Notes under the pieces: model-generated
The model's input: only the letters and a program-made list of their open reading frames with translations
Told to the model about the DNA's origin: nothing
The model's database searches: none
In this document: positions 1 through 3,190 of the stretch, in pieces
Layout of the letters: the number at the start of each line of letters is the position of its first letter
Numbering within the stretch: position 1 is the first letter of the stretch
DNA from: an uncultured bacterium
GTDB taxonomy: Bacteria > Bacillota > Clostridia > Lachnospirales > Lachnospiraceae
Direction: 5' to 3'
Assembly: GCA_946543095.1 (NCBI GenBank)
Contig: CAMNLO010000140.1
Location: forward strand, 1-5,338
DNA length: 5,338 nt
Position numbers and translations under genes: made by a program

Positions 1-89
1 ACGCCGGCGAGGAGATCAAAAACACCATCGCCCAGCTGGAGGAGCTGCTGAGAGCTTACCGGGAGGGTCTGATCCCCGAGCGATCCTGA
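1..89 (+). CDS. C-terminal fragment of an unidentified protein, possibly class III fructose-1,6-bisphosphatase
   Basis: An open frame enters from the left edge and ends at the TGA at 87-89. It encodes 28 visible residues, starting AGEEIKNTIAQLEELLRAYR and ending in GLIPERS. The segment is a charged amphipathic helix with a short tail. From memory it resembles the C-terminal helix of the large Firmicutes-type (class III) fructose-1,6-bisphosphatase, a gluconeogenic enzyme that hydrolyses fructose-1,6-bisphosphate. The fragment is too short to show any catalytic motif, so the name is a suggestion only. Codon use matches the rest of the window. No T-tailed terminator hairpin follows the stop, so transcription may continue into the repeat-rich region downstream. 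Confidence 0.6.
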   Translation, partial: AGEEIKNTIAQLEELLRAYREGLIPERS

Positions 90-110
90 GGTTAACATCA
101 TTCGGATGTA

Positions 111-142
111 GTTAACATAACATTACTCCTGAGCGCATTGTA
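111..142 (+). repeat. GTTAACATAA repeat unit, left of the palindrome
   Basis: The unit begins GTTAACATAACAT and is exactly 32 bp from the GTTAAGG that opens the palindromic element at 143. The 15-mer TAGTTAACATAACAT at 109-123 recurs exactly at 297-311 on the other side of the palindrome. A further GTTAACAT copy lies at 91-98, but 20 bp away, so outside the 32-bp register. Confidence 0.55.
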
Positions 143-272
143 GTTAAGGAAACGCTGATTAAAGCGTTTCCCCCGCCGGATTCGGGTCGCGAAGCGACAT
201 ATTTCCGTTCCGAATCCGTGCGATCCCCCGGAGGGGCTAAGGAAATGCTGAATTATTCAGCATTTCCTTAAC
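143..272. repeat. ~130-bp compound palindromic element with terminal inverted repeats (MITE/REP-like)
   Basis: The ends are inverted repeats: GTTAAGGAAA at 143-152 and TTTCCTTAAC at 263-272. Inside are three hairpins. The first is 148-156 pairing with 163-171 (9 bp, loop GATTAA). The second is 177-185 pairing with 210-218 (9 bp), capped by 186-190 pairing with 194-198 (5 bp, GAA loop) and leaving an 11-nt bulge at 199-209. The third is 238-252 pairing with 256-270 (15 perfect bp, loop TTA). A CCCC/GGGG mini-stem (225-228, 233-236) lies between the last two. The first and third hairpins are variants of one sequence (GGAAACGCTGA and GGAAATGCTGA). None is followed by a T-run, so these are not ordinary terminators. 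Size, inverted ends and lack of coding fit a dispersed non-autonomous element or repeated intergenic palindrome. No clear target-site duplication is visible. Confidence 0.6.
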
Positions 273-295
273 ATAATTTCGAACTAAGATATAAT
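268..295 (+). promoter_or_regulatory. Predicted sigma-A promoter for hisA (P1)
   Basis: The -35 TTAACA (268-273, five of six consensus bases) is separated by 16 bp from a perfect -10 TATAAT (290-295). The predicted start is near 302, giving a leader of about 70 nt before the hisA ATG. The -35 straddles the right border of the palindromic element, so the element's end supplies most of it. Confidence 0.6.
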
Positions 296-331
296 ATAGT
301 TAACATAACATATATAAGCAGCTCAATACAG

Positions 332-360
332 TTAACATAATATCGATCTCATGATATTTT
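332..360 (+). promoter_or_regulatory. Possible second hisA promoter (P2), giving a near-leaderless transcript
   Basis: TTAACA (332-337) and TATTTT (355-360) are 17 bp apart. Transcription would begin near 367, only about 7 nt before the hisA ATG. This would fit the absence of a Shine-Dalgarno there. The -10 is a weak match, and TTAACA is also the repeated motif, so this call is tentative. Confidence 0.3.
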
Positions 361-373
361 CGCATTCCACCAC

Positions 374-1174
374 ATGAAACTTCGTCCCTGTATCGATATC
401 CACAACGGGAAAGTAAAGCAGATCGTAGGCGAAAGCCTGCAGGACAGCGGTGATACGGCAAGGGAAAACTTTGCCGCGGATCATGACGCTGTCTTTTTTG
501 CGGACTATTTTGAGGGCTGTGGCTTAAGCGGCGGCCATATCATCCTGCTGAATGCCAAGGACAGCCCCTTTTTTGAAGCAACAAAGGGGCAGGCCCTTTC
601 CGTATTGAAAGCATACCCCGGGAAATGGCAGCTCGGGGGAGGGGTGAACGCGGACAACGCGGCCGAATACATCCGTCTGGGGGCCTCCCATGTCATCGTG
701 ACCAGCTTTGTGTTCCATGACGGCATGACGGATATGGAGCGGTTAAAGGCAGTTGCGGATCAGGTCGGAAAGGAGCATCTGGTGCTGGATCTGTCCTGCA
801 AGAGAAGGGGAGATTCCTATTATCTCACTACGGATCGGTGGCAGACCCTGACGGATATTCCCGTGGACCTTACGCTGATGGAACAGCTTGCCCCTTACTG
901 CGATGAGTTTCTGATCCACGGTGCGGATGCGGAAGGAAAACGGGCAGGAGTGGAGAAGCAGCTGGTCAGGATGCTTGGGGACTGGGAGGGGATTCCCGTG
1001 ACCTATGCGGGAGGGATCGGCAGCATGAAGGATCTCCGGGAGTTTTACCGCCTGGGGAAGGGAAAACCGGACTATACCATAGGAAGCGCCCTCAGGATCT
1101 TCGGGGGAACCCTTGAGATCCGGGAGCTGACAGCATCCTTCGTGGAACCGGATGCCGCGCAGAGTAAAGCATAG
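374..1174 (+). CDS. hisA: HisA, eukaryotic-type phosphoribosylformimino-AICAR ribotide isomerase
   Basis: Cytoplasmic enzyme of histidine biosynthesis, 266 aa. It converts ProFAR to PRFAR by an Amadori rearrangement. The family is a half-barrel-duplicated TIM barrel with a phosphate site in each half. Visible motifs are CIDIHNGKVKQIVG (residues 6-19, Asp8 the likely first catalytic acid), QLGGGV (86-91), VLDLSCKR (137-144, Asp139 the likely second acid), WQTLTD (156-161), FLIHGADAEG (179-188), YAGGIGS (211-217) and IGSALRIFGG (236-245). VDLSC, WQTLTD, LIHxADxEG and GSxxDIFGG-like strings match yeast HIS6, not the usual bacterial HisA, so this is the eukaryotic-type branch. The ATG at 374 is chosen because conserved sequence begins at residue 3. 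No Shine-Dalgarno precedes it: the upstream bases are CGCATTCCACCAC. No other his gene is adjacent. Confidence 0.92.
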   Translation: MKLRPCIDIHNGKVKQIVGESLQDSGDTARENFAADHDAVFFADYFEGCGLSGGHIILLNAKDSPFFEATKGQALSVLKAYPGKWQLGGGVNADNAAEYIRLGASHVIVTSFVFHDGMTDMERLKAVADQVGKEHLVLDLSCKRRGDSYYLTTDRWQTLTDIPVDLTLMEQLAPYCDEFLIHGADAEGKRAGVEKQLVRMLGDWEGIPVTYAGGIGSMKDLREFYRLGKGKPDYTIGSALRIFGGTLEIRELTASFVEPDAAQSKA

Positions 1175-1226
1175 CTTTGAATGACACAAAGGGATCAGCC
1201 GCATGACAGGCTGGTGCCGCAAAAGA

Positions 1227-1254
1227 AAAGCCCCGTGCTGATGCACGAGGCTTT
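1227..1254 (-). terminator. Intrinsic terminator between converging hisA and csp, best formed on the csp strand
   Basis: The arms 1227-1238 and 1243-1254 form a 12-bp stem with a 4-nt loop. Read on the minus strand, all 12 positions pair (one as a U-G wobble) and the stem is followed by TTTTCTTTT, a good terminator for csp. Read on the plus strand, the same position is a C-A mismatch and the tail is TTTGTTGTT, so it would terminate hisA transcripts less well. Confidence 0.75.
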
Positions 1255-1309
1255 GTTGTTCCCAATAGCTGATCGAACTATGATTACTGAAAAGGCACGT
1301 TGAAATGTC

Positions 1310-1510
1310 TTATTTAATCACGGTCACATTGGTAGCCTGGGGACCCTTTGTACCGTCCACCACGTCAAACTCCACGGAAGCGCCCTCTTCAAGGGACTTG
1401 AAACCTTCCATGTTCAGACCTGTGTAATGCACAAATACGTCCTTGCCCTCCTCGTCGGAGATAAAGCCGTATCCCTTCTGGTTGTTAAACCACTTCACTG
1501 TACCTTTCAT
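1310..1510 (-). CDS. csp: Cold-shock domain protein (CspA/CspB family)
   Basis: A single cold-shock domain of 66 aa, the usual length for bacterial Csp proteins. It is a five-stranded beta barrel that binds single-stranded RNA or DNA and melts RNA structure, acting as an RNA chaperone in the cytoplasm. Visible features are GTVKWFN (3-9), the RNP1 motif KGYGFIS (12-18), the RNP2 motif VFVHY (25-29) and the terminal GPQATNV (56-62). The nucleic-acid-binding aromatics Trp7, Phe8, Tyr14, Phe16, Phe26 and His28 are present. The ATG at 1508-1510 is preceded by GGAGGT (1519-1524 on the minus strand) at 8 nt. The gene stands alone, with its own promoter, leader hairpin and terminator. Whether it is cold-induced or constitutive cannot be told from the protein. 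Confidence 0.96.
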   Translation of the reverse strand: MKGTVKWFNNQKGYGFISDEEGKDVFVHYTGLNMEGFKSLEEGASVEFDVVDGTKGPQATNVTVIK

Positions 1511-1518
1511 TCTTTGAT

Positions 1519-1524
1519 ACCTCC
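1519..1524 (-). promoter_or_regulatory. Strong ribosome binding site of csp
   Basis: On the minus strand GGAGGT lies 8 nt before the csp ATG, an optimal match and spacing. It contrasts with the absence of any such site at hisA and at the gene starting at 1692. Confidence 0.85.
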
Positions 1525-1545
1525 AGAAAACAATTGATAAACTCC

Positions 1546-1575
1546 CTGTGAAAAGAAACGTTAGCTATTTCACAG
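1546..1575 (-). promoter_or_regulatory. Hairpin at the 5' end of the csp leader
   Basis: CTGTGAAA (minus strand, 1568-1575) pairs with TTTCACAG (1546-1553), an 8-bp stem with a 14-nt loop. It begins almost at the predicted transcription start and leaves the Shine-Dalgarno free. Structured leaders are common in csp mRNAs and affect stability or temperature response. The stem is seen in the sequence; its function is inferred. Confidence 0.5.
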
Positions 1576-1582
1576 CTTACTT

Positions 1583-1611
1583 AGAATAGCACAGAATCAC
1601 GTTATTGTAAA
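1583..1611 (-). promoter_or_regulatory. Sigma-A promoter of csp, with extended -10
   Basis: On the minus strand the -35 is TTTACA (1606-1611) and the -10 is TATTCT (1583-1588), with 17 bp between. A TGC just before the -10 makes it an extended -10. The predicted start is near 1576, giving a leader of about 65 nt. Confidence 0.7.
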
Positions 1612-1673
1612 GAAAGCAGGCAGAAAATGAACATTTTTTTTGAAAAAGACTCTGTTTAAGGTAACATAAAGCA

Positions 1674-1682
1674 TGCTATAAT
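1674..1682 (+). promoter_or_regulatory. Extended -10 promoter of the LytM-like / DUF1836 / pcrA operon
   Basis: TGC followed by a perfect TATAAT (1677-1682) forms an extended -10. The best -35 candidate, TTTAAG (1655-1660, 16-bp spacer), matches the consensus at only three of six positions. The -10 is framed by ATGC (1673-1676) and GCAT (1683-1686), a small inverted repeat. The predicted start is near 1689, only about 3 nt before the ATG at 1692. Confidence 0.6.
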
Positions 1683-1691
1683 GCATAAGGT

Positions 1692-2522
1692 ATGGATATA
1701 GAAATAAAGAAACAACGAAAAAAAAGAACCCTGTCGGATATCTTCCGGGGCATGACCAGCTATCAGACGGAGGCGGCCTACAGAGAGTTCTGGCAGGAAA
1801 ACCTGATCGCCAGGATCTATAACCGCAGGCGCCGTTTCATGCTCATCGTCTATCTGGAGGGAAAAGGCGGCCAGATGGAGCGGGTACTGATCCATGACAA
1901 CCTGGTCAGGATCATATTTTTTGCGTTTGCGGCGGCCCTTGTGGCAGCGGGGATCAAGTTCCATTCCGTGGTCAGGACCGCGAAGATCCAGGAGCAGCTC
2001 TACCTTTCCAGAGAGGATGAGGTGAGTTATCTGAAACAGTTAAATGACAATCTTTCCCTGGAGAACATTTCCCTGGAAAACAAGAATTCCGTGCTGACGG
2101 AAACCGTGCACCAGAAGCTCTCCGCGGAAAAGGAAAAACAGGCTGCGGAGCAGGAGGAGCATATTCCCAAGGGACTCCCTGTGGACGGACAGGCCGGTAT
2201 CGAGGAAAAAACGGACGAGAACGGCAATCCGCTGGTGGAATTCTCCCTTGGAGCAGAAACAGGCGTTATTTCAACCGGCTCCGGCAAGGCCGTGAAGGTG
2301 GAGGAGGATCCTCTCTACGGAGTGCTTGTTCAGGTGGATCACGGAGACGGATACACTTCCATTTACCGCTTCTCCGGGAATCCCGCCATAGCGGAGGGGG
2401 ACGAGATCTCCAGAGGCGTGAGGCTCTTTACCACTTCGACGGAAAATGCGCTTCTGGGCTATCAGCTGATCCAGGACGGGACCTACATCAATCCTGTTGA
2501 AGTCATGGAAATCAGCGGGTGA
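1692..2522 (+). CDS. Membrane-anchored coiled-coil protein with degenerate LytM (M23-like) domain
   Basis: 276 aa, with a probable N-in, C-out topology. Residues 1-70 are basic and cytoplasmic, with RRRR at 45-48. A single hydrophobic helix spans about 71-90 (LVRIIFFAFAAALVAAGIKF). Residues about 97-157 are a heptad-like, Glu/Lys-rich probable coiled coil. Residues about 182-274 resemble a LytM/M23 beta domain: YGVLVQVDHGDGYTSIYRFS (209-228) matches the usual YGNxVxIDHGxGYxTxYAHLS, followed by EGDEISRG and a closing GTYINP. The zinc and catalytic residues are missing: no HxGxD motif, YRFS where YAHL is expected, and LLGYQ (254-258) where HLHFE is expected. It is therefore probably a pseudo-peptidase with a structural or regulatory role at the envelope. 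The ATG at 1692 lies about 3 nt from the predicted transcript start and has no properly spaced Shine-Dalgarno. An internal start at 1752 (residue 21) is possible but has no better site. Confidence 0.8.
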   Translation: MDIEIKKQRKKRTLSDIFRGMTSYQTEAAYREFWQENLIARIYNRRRRFMLIVYLEGKGGQMERVLIHDNLVRIIFFAFAAALVAAGIKFHSVVRTAKIQEQLYLSREDEVSYLKQLNDNLSLENISLENKNSVLTETVHQKLSAEKEKQAAEQEEHIPKGLPVDGQAGIEEKTDENGNPLVEFSLGAETGVISTGSGKAVKVEEDPLYGVLVQVDHGDGYTSIYRFSGNPAIAEGDEISRGVRLFTTSTENALLGYQLIQDGTYINPVEVMEISG

Positions 2523-2524
2523 TC
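2518..2524 (+). promoter_or_regulatory. Ribosome binding site overlapping the upstream stop, deciding the DUF1836 start
   Basis: GGTGATC matches the distal half of the ideal AGGAGGTGATC complement of 16S rRNA and lies 5 nt before the ATG at 2530. It overlaps the TGA (2520-2522) of the preceding gene, suggesting translational coupling. It favours the ATG at 2530 over an in-frame TTG at 2497. Confidence 0.55.
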
Positions 2525-2529
2525 GGGAT

Positions 2530-3186
2530 ATGACGCTGAATTCCGAAAAGCTTCTGGAAAGCATACTGGAAAGCCTGGACAGGATCTCCTTTCTCTCCGC
2601 AAAGGAACTGCCGGATATCCCTTTGTACATGGATCAGGTGACCACCTATTTAAGCGACCGCTTAAAGGCCTCCACCCGATACCCGGATTCTGACAAGATC
2701 CTGACGAAGACCATGATCAATAACTATGCCAAGAACCGTCTGCTGCCTCCTCCGGAGAACAAGAAATACACGAAGGAGCATCTGATCTATCTTCTGTTCA
2801 TCTACTACTACAAGGGTGTGCTGTCCATCGGGGATATCCAGACCCTCTTTGCACCCATCCGGGAGCTTACCGGCAAAGAGGGCGGCATGGAGCTTGCGGA
2901 TATCTATGATGAGGTGTTCTCTCTTTCGGATGAGGCGGTTTCGGAGCTGAAAAAGCAGGTCACGGAGCAGTTTCAGGGTTCCCTGAAAACCTTTGACGAT
3001 ATGGAAGGGGAGGAGGGAGAGTTTCTCCGCTGCTTCTCCTTTATCTGTATGCTGAGCTTCGATGTCTATGTGAAAAAGCTTCTGATCGAGAAGCTGGTGG
3101 ACGGACTGGCGGCAGACCGGAAAGAGAAGGCGGAGCAGAAGACGAAAAGGCCTCTGAAGGATAAGCTGGGACCGAAAAGGAAATGA
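2530..3186 (+). CDS. DUF1836 domain protein
   Basis: 218 aa from the ATG at 2530. Residues about 30-130 match my recollection of the DUF1836 family: a helical N-terminal block with DKILTKTMINNYAKNRLLPP (55-74), then KKYTKEHLIYLLFIYYYKGV (78-97) and LSIGDIQTLF (98-107). The pattern of a short helix pair, an NYxKxxLLPxP loop and a KKYxxEHL segment recalls MerR-like winged-helix proteins, so DNA binding is plausible but unproven. Residues 130-195 are helical and acidic, with a hydrophobic stretch (FLRCFSFICMLSFDVYV, 165-181) that looks more like a buried helix than a membrane span. The last 20 or so residues are strongly basic (KTKRPLKDKLGPKRK). The gene follows the LytM-like gene by 7 bp and precedes pcrA by 4 bp, so it is almost certainly in the same transcript. 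Its function is unknown. Confidence 0.82.
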   Translation: MTLNSEKLLESILESLDRISFLSAKELPDIPLYMDQVTTYLSDRLKASTRYPDSDKILTKTMINNYAKNRLLPPPENKKYTKEHLIYLLFIYYYKGVLSIGDIQTLFAPIRELTGKEGGMELADIYDEVFSLSDEAVSELKKQVTEQFQGSLKTFDDMEGEEGEFLRCFSFICMLSFDVYVKKLLIEKLVDGLAADRKEKAEQKTKRPLKDKLGPKRK

Positions 3187-3190
3187 TCGA

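Larger units (their letters stand above)
267..362 (+). repeat. Three 32-bp-phased units beginning (G/C)TTAACATAA
   Basis: Units start at 267 (CTTAACATAAT), 299 (GTTAACATAACAT) and 331 (GTTAACATAATAT), exactly 32 bp apart. Only the first 10-13 bp are conserved and the rest of each unit differs. A 32-bp step is close to three DNA helical turns, so the conserved blocks lie on the same helix face, as expected for cooperative operator sites. The first copy doubles as the -35 of the predicted hisA promoter, the second lies at the predicted transcription start, and the third is in the leader. The role is inferred. Confidence 0.55.
90..373. other. 284-bp non-coding region with palindromic element, phased repeats and hisA promoter(s)
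   Basis: This gap between the upstream gene and hisA holds no convincing gene. It contains GTTAAC-type repeats at 91, 111, 299 and 331, with related half-forms at 143 and 267. It also has a compound palindrome at 143-272 and two promoter-like arrangements aimed at hisA. The stretches 267-362 and 90-142 are AT-rich, while 170-237 is GC-rich, so the palindrome core differs in composition from its flanks. No T-box, riboswitch or his leader peptide was recognised. Confidence 0.8.

Noticed and set aside
148..171. Intrinsic terminator of the upstream gene
   Set aside because: The 9-bp stem is followed by CCC and then GC-rich sequence, with no U-tract in either direction; the same holds for the 238-270 hairpin.
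91..362. CRISPR array
   Set aside because: The regularly spaced conserved part is only 10-13 bp, copies are few and interrupted, and no cas genes are present.
296..373. T-box or histidine-responsive leader for hisA
   Set aside because: There is no T-box core sequence, no terminator/antiterminator pair and no run of His codons, and the space between the predicted promoter and the ATG is too short.
743..1246. 167-codon open frame on the minus strand opposite hisA
   Set aside because: It is antisense to a well-supported gene, has His/Leu/Pro-rich composition typical of a shadow frame, shows no recognisable domain and has no ribosome binding site.
1656..1964. 102-codon minus-strand frame over the divergent promoter and LytM-like gene
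   Set aside because: It overlaps the operon promoter and N-terminal coding sequence, and its composition looks like a shadow frame.
2497..2529. TTG start at 2497 for the DUF1836 gene
   Set aside because: It would overlap the upstream gene by 26 bp and lacks an SD, whereas the ATG at 2530 has GGTGATC 5 nt upstream.
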